From contig JAMWBK010000011.1 of NCBI GenBank assembly GCA_029953675.1, positions 310,001 through 374,000 of the forward strand: 64,000 nt of DNA. Direction: 5' to 3'. Below are positions 47,901 through 58,119 of the stretch, piece after piece. The stretch is from Rhodosorus marinus (Eukaryota > Rhodophyta > Stylonematophyceae > Stylonematales > Stylonemataceae). The translations under genes were made by a program, and so were the position numbers. Below the pieces are notes generated by a model that was given only the letters and a program-made list of their open reading frames with translations, had not been told where the DNA came from and did no database searches. Every line of letters begins with the position of its first letter. The first letter of the stretch is position 1.

Positions 47901-49619
47901 TCAAAACTGTGGACCGGTCATTGGGCAGTAGATCGGATCCATGTCTGGACTGGTTGTCTCCTCGTACTCAATATTTGAGTATCCTAGCCATTTTTTGGTG
48001 AGACAGGGCAGGATGGTTTCTTTGCAGCCTTTTCCCGCCTTATTCGGGAGACAGGGAAAGTAGAGCCCTGACTCAAAAATCCTGTTGGCCCCCAAGTTCC
48101 CCGTCCGTTGAACGGTGACTCCACGCGCATACTTTACCTCGACTTTCTGCACGTTTCGACAGGATCCCAGTCCAAAGTGCAGTGTGTCAAAGTAGCTCTG
48201 AGAATGGGACTGCCCTGAGGCAGCTACTCGACGCAAGTGTACCACGCCATCGCATGTCACCTTCACCATCGCGTTCAATGGGTTCCTCTTTACCACCGGG
48301 TAGAATACGCTGGCGCGCGGGGCGCCCACTCTTACCAAGATGTAGTTGAAGTTCCTTGCTCTCGTGGAGGTGTTCTCGTAGAAGCTCCACGAAGCGTTCT
48401 TTCGACCTACCAGCAGGTCTAGCCTGCCGTCCAAGTTGTGGTCGTACGCCATGGCGTTGTTGCCGTCGCTGTTCGGAGGTAGATTTCGATCGAGCGCGGT
48501 CCCGGGAACGCTCCTAAAGGATCCATCTCCAAGGTTCATGAGCAGCAGGTCTGGAATCTGAGGAGGTTTGAACAGCGTTGCTCGACTGACGAAGATATCG
48601 ACGTGTCCATCGTTGTTGAAATCGCCGCAAGTAGCGTGGTAGTGCCTGCCGCCTACGGGCAGACCTCTCTCTTCGGAGATTGGATAGTAAATGTTATCCC
48701 TCTTCTCCCAGAGGATGTCGCTGACTACCTTATTTTCTTGTCTCCGTCCTCTAGCCATGTAAAGGTCCATGTCCCCATCCCCGTCGAAGTCGATCTCACA
48801 GTTGCAGTGAGCCCCCGTGACGTCAGCGCCACCATTTGGGAACGCGTTTTCTACCTTAACGAAAGTGAACCTACCAGTTCCTCTCCACAACTCGATTGAC
48901 GTCCATAACATTAGGATAATGTCCATGTATCCGTCTTCGTTGTAGTCGACCAGTGAGAACCAGGCCGCGTTGGTGAGCTCGAACCCGACTTTTCGCCCCA
49001 CAAACTGTCCATTGCCCATATTCTCGTAGAAGAGATGAATGCCATCGGTGGCTCTCGGAATCCTCCTGTTCACGTACAGGAGATCCAGATGCCCGTTCCC
49101 CTTGGCGTCGAAAAATGCTGTAGATCTTCCCCGGATGAACTGCTCGCCGAGGCCGAACTTCTCACCTCCCCCTTCGTCAAGCTTCTGAAAGTCTCTGGGA
49201 GGGAGCGCTTCAAGTATCAGGCCGGTTCCTGGAGCACTTCCATTTCTACCTCCACGGGTAACGATGACGTCGAGGTCCCCGTCGTTATCAAGGTCCGCAC
49301 ATGCCGTTCCATGGATATCTCTGCGGTACAGCCCCGGACTCTGAAACTCGTAGCTATCGTTGTCATCCGCCCACCAGAACTCAAGTCCATCCCCATGGTT
49401 GCCCAGAATCATCTCATATCTCCCATCGCGATTCACATCACACAATGTCATTCCCCAGTACTTGTTCTCCAGTTTGAACTCCGTCTTCTTCGGCGACTGG
49501 GTGTAGTTTCGAAGCCCAAACCTGTCACCGACCTCTTCAAACACCGGAATCCTCAATGATCTCGACGCTGATGCGACACAGATCAGTCCAAGAACCAGTA
49601 GCAGACTCCAGGCGTCCAT
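47901..49619 (-). CDS. Secreted FG-GAP/VCBS + ASPIC/UnbV protein, copy 4
   Basis: Single exon, about 572 residues from the ATG at 49619 (the earlier in-frame start codon is TTG). A signal peptide (MDAWSLLLVLGLICVASA) precedes the same order of parts as copy 3: WGMTLCDVNRDGRYEMILGNHGDG, FG-GAP loops DLDNDG, DYNEDG, DFDGDG, DFNNDG and DHNLDG, the ASPIC domain (MVKVTCDGVVHLRRV...GQSHSQSYFDTLHFGLGSC), and a cysteine-poor tail ending YCPMTGPQF. Long stretches are nearly identical to copy 3 (for example GLGEQFIRGRS and IILMLWTSIELWRGTG), so the pair is a recent tandem duplication. The first sequon is NASW; the second position reads NTST. Confidence 0.9.
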   Translation of the reverse strand: MDAWSLLLVLGLICVASASRSLRIPVFEEVGDRFGLRNYTQSPKKTEFKLENKYWGMTLCDVNRDGRYEMILGNHGDGLEFWWADDNDSYEFQSPGLYRRDIHGTACADLDNDGDLDVIVTRGGRNGSAPGTGLILEALPPRDFQKLDEGGGEKFGLGEQFIRGRSTAFFDAKGNGHLDLLYVNRRIPRATDGIHLFYENMGNGQFVGRKVGFELTNAAWFSLVDYNEDGYMDIILMLWTSIELWRGTGRFTFVKVENAFPNGGADVTGAHCNCEIDFDGDGDMDLYMARGRRQENKVVSDILWEKRDNIYYPISEERGLPVGGRHYHATCGDFNNDGHVDIFVSRATLFKPPQIPDLLLMNLGDGSFRSVPGTALDRNLPPNSDGNNAMAYDHNLDGRLDLLVGRKNASWSFYENTSTRARNFNYILVRVGAPRASVFYPVVKRNPLNAMVKVTCDGVVHLRRVAASGQSHSQSYFDTLHFGLGSCRNVQKVEVKYARGVTVQRTGNLGANRIFESGLYFPCLPNKAGKGCKETILPCLTKKWLGYSNIEYEETTSPDMDPIYCPMTGPQF

Positions 49620-51021
49620 TTCCGTTGTCTCCAAACCCCGAGCAGGGGTCTCTCAGGACCTTTGCTGATCGAAGCCGGCGGAGAACTTGTACCCGTCGAT
49701 ATCACCAGTGCAAAGATAAGACTACAGACTTCCTCATCGCCTCTGCGTCGTCCAGCTATTGTCCAGACGTCTTCAAGCCGAGCAGTACAGCTCCCCTCCC
49801 AAAGCGATGCCATTCTGAAACCGACCGTCAACTGCCGGTAGAGCACTAGACGCGAAACTGCATCAAATGATTCAAGTCTTTTCAATATCATCTAAAAAGG
49901 AAGAAATTAGTTTTATCCAGCTAATTAGGGACAATTTTACAGATATTCATAGCTAGTTCGAGAGCTACCCCCCCTTTCCTTAATTTCCAGTTACCGCGCA
50001 AAATAAGTCCGTAAAGTTCAAAAAAGTGAAATATTGGTTGAATAGGATCCGTCTTTACCCCTGTGACGAAAGAATCACGCTGAACGGCCCTCTTGAGGAT
50101 TGGTATAAAATGTTTTTATTTCAATATCAAAGATAAAGTATTTCGTAAATAATATCATTTTTTCGATCGGAAAAGCCAATTGAAAGTGGTGACACTCTTA
50201 GAGCTGTTTTTATAATTATATGCGAAGAGAGCAAATAATGAATTTAGATATAAAAAGAGGATTTATGTTTTGTTTTTCGTAACGGTCAAATTTGGACGTT
50301 TGCGTTGAGAGAGAGGGAAGCGAGGCGCTTGGTCCGATGCCACTATTGAGCTGGTTAGTAGGCACAAGGGTTGATCAACCTGAACTACAAGCTTCTACAT
50401 CAAATGCTGGACGAAAATTTGAACCTGGAGGACGAGACAGCGTGTCCGGAAGAACTAAACTCCCTAGGCGCAGCTTGAACTTTGCGTAGTGGTGTGGACG
50501 GACGATTGTGATCTTCTCTGCCTCTCTGCAACTGACCTCTGGCTTGGGCGGAGGGCAGCGTGTTTCAGTGTCATGTTCAGATGCAGGGTTGCTAAAGCGA
50601 TGGCGATCCCCATTCCGTCGCGTGCGCCCAGGCAAAGTCTAAGTTGTTGAGTCGAGGGTAGCCGAAGCTCAAGCTCGATGCGGTATGAGCCTATTGCTTT
50701 AGCTATGGGAAAGAGTTCCATTCGTCTGCAGCTGTTCTGTTTTAAAAAGAGGGTCCTTCCATAGCTCTCGTTGAACACCTTTCAAAACCCCAAGCGACAA
50801 ATGCCGAGGGCTCGAGTTGGAAATTTTTTCGACTTAAAAACTGTATTTAGTAAACCAATTGCTGTTGAGCCCGACATGTCTTCCGGCAGGGCTCCCGCAT
50901 TTACAGACTCTAGATTTCGCTCGTTGACGTGGACTTGACTGTATCAAGAAGGAGCCAAATCCGTCGTTCTTGAAAGGGCAAAAAGCCCTGTTAGTGTACA
51001 TTGGAAGACCCGATTTCAGTT
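49620..51021. other. Spacer between FG-GAP copy 4 and the sulfotransferase
   Basis: About 1.4 kb. AT-rich around 49,900-50,280; short frames at 50,290-50,780 are unrecognised. No repeat or RNA gene seen. Confidence 0.4.
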
Positions 51022-52356
51022 TCAACGGTCAAGTCCTTGTTCCTTTCTGTAGGTTTCCCAAGTTTCTTTGGACTCTGGTATCCAAGGCCACCGCCTGCCT
51101 GCCCTTTCACGCAAGCTTAGAGTCTCCGGGCACGCCTCGCAGATACCGAAACACCACTTCTCGTATCCCTCTGGCGGCCAGGTTTCACATATTGGGTTCA
51201 CCCCTGGACCTCCCTTGGGCGTGTACTTGTAGTCATCACAGGAACAGCCGTCCTCGCGGTTGAGGAGGCTCTCGTTCCAAGCCGGACACTCGGCAAAAGC
51301 GGCGCACAGCTCGGCAAAGTTCTCCACCACCTCGCAGATCTTATCGCTGGTACCCTTTTCACGAGCTGCGCTTGTATCAACGCGTTCCAGCCCAAGGAAA
51401 TCCAGAGACTGGTGATAGACATCGGTGGGATACGTGAGGTAGTCCTCATAGGGCTCCTCCAGAACGCAGCCGTCGGAGATCTTCTTGATCCCGTCGACCT
51501 TGTATTGGTGCGCCTTCCAGCTTCGGGTCATGATACAGTGGAGGTTGGCCATGTTGGTGATCTCGTAGGAGCATCCTACGCCAGTACTGCACCGATCTTC
51601 AAGAGCTTGCAGACCCTCTTCGCTGTTCGTGTTGATCCCGCCGATGGAAGTCTTGTCTCCGAGGTAGTGGTAAGCGTAGCGACCGATTGCCCTCTTCAGG
51701 TGATCCCTTCGGTAGTTGAAGATGATTTTGGTATCGAATTCATCGATGATCTTCTTGAACTCCTCTGGATACTTCAGAACCGGGAGGATGCCCAGCTTGA
51801 AGCCCGGCATTTTGCCCTTTTCCAAAACCATGGTGAAATATTCCCTGATCCACTCTATCCCTGCCGTGACGTTTCCAGACTTTGCCCTGAACTTGGGTTG
51901 GTTCATGGGTTCGAAAGTTCCGACCGCATCCGGGCCTCGGTCCCAGTATACTTGCGGGTGCTCAACAAGCTGACTGATCAGCGCTGTGCTTCCCGCGTGA
52001 GACGTCATGATGATGAAAAAGCTCCTCGCAGGTTTCTTATTCTCGTTGCATGCAGGAATTCTCCTGGAAAGGTGGTCGAACTCGTTCTTCGAACCCTTCC
52101 TGTTCAGCTGCTCATTCACTTGCTCAACTGCCTTCCGGTCTTCTTCAACATTTCCATAGTCCTCATAGATGTCCGACAATACTTCCTCACCCCTCGTCGG
52201 CTTCTTATGCTCGTCAACTCGCGTCGAACCCGGTATCCCAGGAAGCTGCCCCTGAATCACAAACAGAGCAACCATAAATACCCCAATCACAGCAAACGGC
52301 TTCCAGTTCAACGAACTCGAACCCCTCCTCGACGGCTTCCCACGTGCCACCGCCAT
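51022..52356 (-). CDS. Type II membrane sulfotransferase, probably carbohydrate-directed
   Basis: Single exon, 444 residues from the first ATG at 52356. A short basic cytoplasmic head and one hydrophobic segment (residues about 20-35, FAVIGVFMVALFVIQ) make a signal anchor typical of Golgi enzymes. The catalytic domain has a 5'-phosphosulfate-binding loop at about 117-124 (MTSHAGST, compare TxRSGST) and a 3'-phosphate site at about 214-226 (NYRRDHLKRAIGR). Many Cys lie in the C-terminal third (CEVVENF...CDDYKY...CETWPPEGYEKWCFGICEAC), suggesting disulfides in the lumen. It would transfer sulfate from PAPS; the acceptor, glycan or protein tyrosine, cannot be told. It is the only non-FG-GAP gene in the array and shares its strand. 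The serine usually following the 3'-site arginine is replaced here by Gly. Confidence 0.82.
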   Translation of the reverse strand: MAVARGKPSRRGSSSLNWKPFAVIGVFMVALFVIQGQLPGIPGSTRVDEHKKPTRGEEVLSDIYEDYGNVEEDRKAVEQVNEQLNRKGSKNEFDHLSRRIPACNENKKPARSFFIIMTSHAGSTALISQLVEHPQVYWDRGPDAVGTFEPMNQPKFRAKSGNVTAGIEWIREYFTMVLEKGKMPGFKLGILPVLKYPEEFKKIIDEFDTKIIFNYRRDHLKRAIGRYAYHYLGDKTSIGGINTNSEEGLQALEDRCSTGVGCSYEITNMANLHCIMTRSWKAHQYKVDGIKKISDGCVLEEPYEDYLTYPTDVYHQSLDFLGLERVDTSAAREKGTSDKICEVVENFAELCAAFAECPAWNESLLNREDGCSCDDYKYTPKGGPGVNPICETWPPEGYEKWCFGICEACPETLSLRERAGRRWPWIPESKETWETYRKEQGLDR

Positions 52357-53654
52357 CTCAGCTACAAAACTCCCCGCAAACCACAACACAACCAAAACAA
52401 AAAACCCAACCTTCAGATTTCAACCATTCCCCAACAAACCCAGGAACAAGTCCGACACCATCTAAAACCCCAAACCCGCCTACTCCTCTCTATAAGCACT
52501 CCTCAAACAGATCAGTCCCCAGCTCACAAAGAACAGACCCTCCCCCCCCATCCTCCCCCGTCTCCCTCCCCCCCAAAAAACCTAACCGAAGAATCCAGAG
52601 GAGACAGATCGATTTATATACATCCAAAACCGAATGCCAAACCCCGAAAGTCAACACAAAAAATTGACCTCTCAAAAAGGAAAAAGTTCGGCCACCACAT
52701 CACCACACACGTCAACAAAAACTCATTTACCACGCAAACACAACAAGAGAAAATCTACTCAACTAATTAAATATATACTATTATTCAAAATTAAAATATA
52801 TTTATAGTTGTCATATCTTTGCTCGTACATTAGAGTTATTGTATATCATTTTTGGTTGATAAGAGAGGATTTAGGTAGTGACAGTTAAATGAGATAATTT
52901 TGTTGTCTTACTCAATATTTTCTAAAATAAATAATTGTATTTATACTTTAACTGTCTTCTTAAGTTTCGTTGATTTTGTCCTCCAAATTAGGATATATAT
53001 AAAAAAAAAATGTTTTAAGATATGACGATTAATTTGGTGATCGGGGAGAAACTTTAGATTATTAAAAGAAACTTTGACTTGGAGAGAACGGGTCGAAATG
53101 TGTTGAAAAACGGACCCTTTGACTGAGGGTGAAGATGTTGTAGTTTTGAAGAAAATAGACGCTTACTTGTGTTTGGACAATATTTGAAAATAATGAGATT
53201 TTTTTGGGGGGGGGGATTTGAACGGATGGGCATGGCAGAAGTAATAGTGGACTTAACTGTCGCATGGGAATGTGTTAAAAATTGCTAATCTAATCAGGAT
53301 TTAGCACCTTTTTTGAGCAGACGCTTAGAGTTGACGTTGAAAATAGGCGACTTCTGGATATGGTTTTTTGGAAATATTTTTTCTTGGCGGACACGTGTCT
53401 GAAATGTTTTCTTTGGGACGGTCCATTCTGGATTTATGTCCCATGGGGTTGGGGGGTTGCGGAGAGGTCTGAGGGGCCAAGCTTTGGCTAGTCCCGTCCT
53501 GTTCTTGGCTATCTACTGTGTAGGAACTGGCGTACTCTAGCTGATCACTTCCGGCACACGTCTGGCAGCAACAGTGAAGGGCTACTGCGGCTTTTCCACT
53601 TTACAGATTCTCATCAAAACTTAGATATCACGTCACAGGGCATATGAGGGTTGG
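52357..53654. other. Spacer between the sulfotransferase and FG-GAP copy 5
   Basis: The first 400 bases are strongly C+A-rich on the plus strand (GT-rich leader of the sulfotransferase), then AT-rich. A G-run lies near 53,205. No gene supported. Confidence 0.4.
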
Positions 53655-55331
53655 TTAGATCGGGCAGTAGTAGTTTCTGTTCAATAGAGTCTCGCATCTC
53701 ATCCCCTGTGGACATTTTCCGTCTCTGCACTGTGGGATTCTCCTTGTACATTGCTTGCCGATGAATCCCCTCGGGCAGGGCCAGTACTGACCCACCTCGA
53801 TCACGCGGTCAACGCCGAAGAAGTTGCCCTTGGATACGGTGACTCCACCGACGTATTTGACGGAGATTCGAAGGATCCGATTGCACGTGCCGAGGCCAAA
53901 GTGGAGGGTATCCATGTAGCTCTGTGAGTGGGAAGATCCATGTCCGTCAACACGCTTAACGAAGACGCGATCCTTGCAGAAAACCTTGACCAGTGCTCCG
54001 AGGGGTGTCTTCTTTAGCCACGGTCGGAAGTGACCAGCCAGCGGCGTTCCGACCCTGATAATGACCCAATGGTTCCCGTTCTGCGGGGTTTGATTCTTGT
54101 ACAGACGCCATGTAGCGTTGAGATTACCCGTGAGGATGTCCAGACGGCCGTCCATGTCGTAGTCAAACACACCAGAGCTGTCGCCGTCCTCTCTCCTGCT
54201 CGGTGGCTCTGTCCCATGCCTGGGAGCGACTTTGAACGTGCCGTCGCCTCTGTTGAGCAGCATCAGATCGCGAAGACGAGGCGCGTTGAAGAACGTCACT
54301 CGCGTGATGTACAGATCTTCGTAGCCGTCGTTGTTGAAATCCCCGTGTGAAACGTGAAAGTGTCGGCCGGAAAGCTTGGCTATGCCGGCCTTCTCCGCGA
54401 TGTTCACAAACACACCCTTGCGCCTCTCTAGCAGGACGTCGGGGAAGGGCTTATGCCTGGCGCCTCGAGCAAAGTACAGGTCCATGTCACCGTCGCCGTC
54501 CATGTCGAACTCGGCAATACACCGAACGTTGCTCATCGTTTTCCAGCCGGGGATCATGCCCACGTTCCTCCGAAACTTGAACGCCCCGGTTCCGAGCCAC
54601 AGTTCAACTCTATCAAAGGCCATCAGTATAATATCCATCCATCCATCGCCATTGACGTCTAGAAGCTTAAACCAGAGCGCATTGACGCGCTCAATACCAA
54701 CATTGGGTGTGAAGGCGAACTTTCCGTTCCTGAGGTTTCTGTACATCAGGTGTGCGGAAGTTGCGGAGATGTTCCGCTGGTTTACGTAGAGCAGATCCAG
54801 GTAACCATCCCCGTTCATATCCAGAGCAGATATGGAACGCCCTCGCATCCCTTTCGTAGCTATACGAAACTTTTGCCCCTCGTCCCGGGTCCATGTTCTG
54901 TCCTTGCTGACATCGAAAACCACGGGCTTGGCGGGCTCCTTGCCGGACTTGCCCCCTCTCGTGAAAATCACGTCCATAACATTGTCATTGTCCATATCCA
55001 GCGCACAAGTGCTGTGAATATCTCTCAAAGCCAGCCTCGGATTCATGTACTGAAACCGCGCCTGCCCTTGCGACCAGTACCACTCCGCATTGTTCCCGTG
55101 ATTCGAAAGCAGAAGATCATACCTCCCATCTCGATCCACATCCACAATCGAACTTCCCCAGTACTTGTTCAGGGTTGGACGCCGCCTATCCGTCTGTCCC
55201 AGCCTCAACAGCCCAACCGGCCCGGACACGTCGCGATACGTTGGCACTACAACCGGCTGACCCAACCCCAGACCCACAACAAAAACAGCCACAAAAATAC
55301 ATCCAAGTCCAAGAGACCTCATCCTGTTCAT
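53655..55331 (-). CDS. Secreted FG-GAP/VCBS + ASPIC/UnbV protein, copy 5
   Basis: Single exon, 558 residues, ATG start. A signal peptide (MRSLGLGCIFVAVFVVGLGLGQ) is preceded by MNR. Then come NKYWGSSIVDVDRDGRYDLLLSNHGNNAEWYW, FG-GAP loops (DMDNDN, DMNGDG, DVNGDG, DMDGDG, DFNNDG, DYDMDG), the ASPIC domain (GALVKVFCKDRVFVKRV...GSSHSQSYMDTLHFGLGTC), and the tail CPRGFIGKQCTRR...CPQGMRCE...YYCPI. The sequons NATW and NQTP are both intact. By tail type it groups with copies 1 and 2. A TATAAA lies 30-35 bases upstream of the ATG, closer than in copies 6 and 7. Confidence 0.92.
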   Translation of the reverse strand: MNRMRSLGLGCIFVAVFVVGLGLGQPVVVPTYRDVSGPVGLLRLGQTDRRRPTLNKYWGSSIVDVDRDGRYDLLLSNHGNNAEWYWSQGQARFQYMNPRLALRDIHSTCALDMDNDNVMDVIFTRGGKSGKEPAKPVVFDVSKDRTWTRDEGQKFRIATKGMRGRSISALDMNGDGYLDLLYVNQRNISATSAHLMYRNLRNGKFAFTPNVGIERVNALWFKLLDVNGDGWMDIILMAFDRVELWLGTGAFKFRRNVGMIPGWKTMSNVRCIAEFDMDGDGDMDLYFARGARHKPFPDVLLERRKGVFVNIAEKAGIAKLSGRHFHVSHGDFNNDGYEDLYITRVTFFNAPRLRDLMLLNRGDGTFKVAPRHGTEPPSRREDGDSSGVFDYDMDGRLDILTGNLNATWRLYKNQTPQNGNHWVIIRVGTPLAGHFRPWLKKTPLGALVKVFCKDRVFVKRVDGHGSSHSQSYMDTLHFGLGTCNRILRISVKYVGGVTVSKGNFFGVDRVIEVGQYWPCPRGFIGKQCTRRIPQCRDGKCPQGMRCETLLNRNYYCPI

Positions 55332-56342
55332 CCTTCCGATTACCTTAGATAGTCTTTGGGTTTATACAGTACAGCTACCGCTGTCTAAACGAACGTACAC
55401 ACCCGTCCCAACCCATCCCCACCGCCCGACTGCACCGACCCCCTCATCCCCCCACTATTGCGCAACTCTAACAAAACGGCTTCAGTAACCCTCGACCTCG
55501 AGAAAATAAGGTTCTCCACCCCCTAACTAGAGAACCAACTCCATAGTACCTCAATATATAAAAATAGTTTTCAAGCTTACCCTTTTTCTGACAGGTATGC
55601 ATAAAGGGGTATAAATCTGTATCCATACTCTATCGATAATTAAGTAGGGTCAATTTATGATTCTTTACGAACCCCCTTGTTTGTATTTTCATAATGCGTT
55701 GTTATTTTTATATACATATATTACAATATAATTGCTACCCCTAATGGAAAATATATTTTATAGTATTAATGACACAGAATAGGATTTTTGTTGTGTTTAG
55801 ACGGTAAGTGTGCATTATCTGTGAAGCTGCTGCGGGCAAATTTATGGAGAAGTTTTATGGAAGAATTATTGAACATTTTCCTAGTACATTAGTACATTAG
55901 TAAAAATCGCGAGCATGTACTGTTCTAGAAACCCTTCGTGTGGTAGAAGGCGGGTTTGCTCCCTTGTCAAAGGAAAGATCGATGATCATTGATCATCGAC
56001 TTTTCTTGAGAGAACCCATAGGATCCTCTGATGCCCCGTTGTGAATATCACCAGAGAAGCTGTCCTGCAGCTGTCATTGGAGAGAGGGAATCGTTTGGTA
56101 ACCGAGCTGAATGTGGTCATCGGTCCCGAACTGTTGCGGTGAGGTTTTAGTTCGGGACTTTTTTGGCTGGTTGGACGAACCTCATTTGATCGGATACATG
56201 GATTTCCAAAGCTCACCAACCTTTCCGTATCGGGAGAGGCGTTATCCGCACCTCAGTCGGCCGCAGATAAGTTCCGGCGTGGGTCATTCAGAGTGTTGAT
56301 CAAATATACTATACAGACAAGTTTACTTTTCATCTTGTGGAA
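55332..56342. other. Spacer between FG-GAP copies 5 and 6
   Basis: About 1 kb. It contains a near-perfect 21-base palindrome (listed separately). The left part is C+A-rich then AT-rich. No gene supported. Confidence 0.4.
55979..55999. repeat. Palindrome, 10-base arms, 1-base centre
   Basis: TCGATGATCA and its exact reverse complement flank a single T. It lies about 340 bases beyond the stop of FG-GAP copy 6. Confidence 0.7.
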
Positions 56343-58016
56343 TCATCTTCCTACGATACAATAGTAAATCGTGTTCTTGTTGTTCTTAAAGAACATACGT
56401 TCGCAGCGCTGCCCTCCGCATCTCTTGAGGCTGCATTTGGGGTGCGTCAGTTTGCATTTGGGTCCGTTGGTGCCCTTGGGGCATTTACAAACTTTTCCAA
56501 TCGTGATAATCTTGTCCACGGACAGGCCGATTTCCCTTACGAGCCTGACGCCTCCCATGTAGTCCACGATGATCGATTTGATCTGCTTCTCCTGCCCGAG
56601 ACCAAAGTGCAGGGTATCCATGAACGCCTGTGAATGGGAACGACCCGGCGTGGTCACTCTCCGCATGAACTTCTTGTTCTTAGTGACAACCGTAACGACA
56701 GCACCCATTGGGCTTCTCTTCAGTTTCGGGTTGAGGTTGATAGCCGTTGGACGTCCCACTCGGACGATGACGTAGTGGCGATTACCCGGAGGAGTCTGAT
56801 TTCGGTATAGATTCCAGGTCGAGTTTCTCATTCCGCTGAGAATATCAACCTTTCCATCTAGGTCAAAGTCGAACGCGATCGAGTTGTTTCCATCCTCGTA
56901 CTGATTCTGCGATTCGGTTCCAGTGTTCTTCACCTGGACAAAGTCCATTCCCTTTCGGCTTAGGAGCATGATATCATTCTGGCGGCGTGTGTTGTAGTCC
57001 GTGTTCACGGTCAAGTAGAGGTCGATGTAGCCGTCATTGTTGAAGTCGCCATAGGTCACGTGCCCGTTATGGCCGAGCAAGCCCAGGTTTGTCTTCGAAG
57101 TGACGTCTACGTACTTGCCTCCGCGGTTCTCCAACAACGTGTTAGGGATATTGTACCTTCCGGGGAATCCTCGAGCGAGGAACAGATCGAAATCACCGTC
57201 GTTGTCGTAGTCAATCTCCGCAACGGAGGTCGTGCGCCAGACCCTGTTTGCCGGGAAGACGTTCTCCTGCCGGACAAACTTGAAGCTCCCCGTTCCGGCG
57301 TAGACTTCGAGCGTTCTCAGGTGGAAAACAAGGAAGTCGAGATTTCCATCGTTGTTGTAGTCGATCAGCGTGTGGGTCCATCCCCCAATAAACTCAAGTC
57401 CGGTGTTCTCACGAAGTCTGAACTTGCCGCGGCCCATGTTTTCATATACATAGTTGCCCCGCGGGTCATCCAACTTATCCTGGTTGAGGAACACGAGGTC
57501 CAGGTCGCCGTCGTGGTCGATATCCAAAAAGGTCGGACACCTGCCCCTCATGGTCTCCTTTCCAAACCCAAAGCTCGTGCCAGCGTCCTTCCTGAAGGTC
57601 TTATCCTCGTTCACCTTGAAGTAAATCGGCAACCCAGGCTTCCGCCCCCCACTTCCGCCAATCGCCACTACTACGTCCATCATGCCGTCGTTGTCCATGT
57701 CCGCTGCCGCCGTCCCATGTACATCATGAAGATACAACCTCGGATCCTTCGACTTAAACATATTATGCCCCTCCGAGTAGTACCACTCCACGTTGTTCCC
57801 GTGGTTGCTCAGGAACAAATCGTACCTCCCATCACAGTCGATATCCGCGATCGTCGCACCGTAATACTTCGACATCTCAGGACGCCTTCTATGATTCTGC
57901 GCAAGCGTCTGGATCCCACGAGCTGCGGATACATCGTTGAACGCCGGCTTCACTGCAGCCTCACACCCAACCCAAACCAATGAAAAAAAAATTATCAAAT
58001 CCCTAAAAACCCCCAT
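56343..58016 (-). CDS. Secreted FG-GAP/VCBS + ASPIC/UnbV protein, copy 6
   Basis: Single exon, 557 residues, ATG start. A signal peptide (MGVFRDLIIFFSLVWVGCEA) precedes the RRRPEMSKYYGATIADIDCDGRYDLFLSNHGNN block. FG-GAP loops include DMDNDG, DIDHDG, DYNNDG, DYDNDG, DFNNDG and DFDLDG. The ASPIC domain reads MGAVVTVVTKNKKFMRRV...GRSHSQAFMDTLHFGLGQ. The tail begins CKCPKGTNGPKC, an EGF-module ending, and continues with C...CGGQRCE...YYC. Sequons NSTW and NQTP are intact. Copies 6, 7 and 8 form one close subgroup. A TATAAAA box lies 97 bases upstream with a strong hairpin between it and the ATG. Confidence 0.93.
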   Translation of the reverse strand: MGVFRDLIIFFSLVWVGCEAAVKPAFNDVSAARGIQTLAQNHRRRPEMSKYYGATIADIDCDGRYDLFLSNHGNNVEWYYSEGHNMFKSKDPRLYLHDVHGTAAADMDNDGMMDVVVAIGGSGGRKPGLPIYFKVNEDKTFRKDAGTSFGFGKETMRGRCPTFLDIDHDGDLDLVFLNQDKLDDPRGNYVYENMGRGKFRLRENTGLEFIGGWTHTLIDYNNDGNLDFLVFHLRTLEVYAGTGSFKFVRQENVFPANRVWRTTSVAEIDYDNDGDFDLFLARGFPGRYNIPNTLLENRGGKYVDVTSKTNLGLLGHNGHVTYGDFNNDGYIDLYLTVNTDYNTRRQNDIMLLSRKGMDFVQVKNTGTESQNQYEDGNNSIAFDFDLDGKVDILSGMRNSTWNLYRNQTPPGNRHYVIVRVGRPTAINLNPKLKRSPMGAVVTVVTKNKKFMRRVTTPGRSHSQAFMDTLHFGLGQEKQIKSIIVDYMGGVRLVREIGLSVDKIITIGKVCKCPKGTNGPKCKLTHPKCSLKRCGGQRCERMFFKNNKNTIYYCIVGR

Positions 58017-58086
58017 TTTTCCCCCTCCAACCCCCCAAAAACCAAAGATTCCAAATAATTTGCCTCACAGCTCACCTGCCCACCCC

Positions 58087-58105
58087 GCTGCTGCGAAGCA
58101 GCAGC
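58087..58105. repeat. Perfect hairpin in the leader of FG-GAP copy 6
   Basis: GCTGCTGC-GAA-GCAGCAGC: 8-base arms, 3-base loop. It sits 71 bases upstream of the ATG at 58016 and just downstream of the TATA box, so it should be in or near the 5' untranslated RNA. The same sequence in opposite orientation precedes copy 7. Confidence 0.85.
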
Positions 58106-58112
58106 AATGCCC

Positions 58113-58119
58113 TTTTATA
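58113..58119 (-). promoter_or_regulatory. TATA box of FG-GAP copy 6
   Basis: TATAAAA on the minus strand, 97 bases upstream of the ATG. Confidence 0.6.

Noticed and set aside
57060-57983. 307-codon plus-strand frame opposite FG-GAP copy 6
   Set aside because: Antisense shadow; the minus-strand frame carries all conserved motifs.
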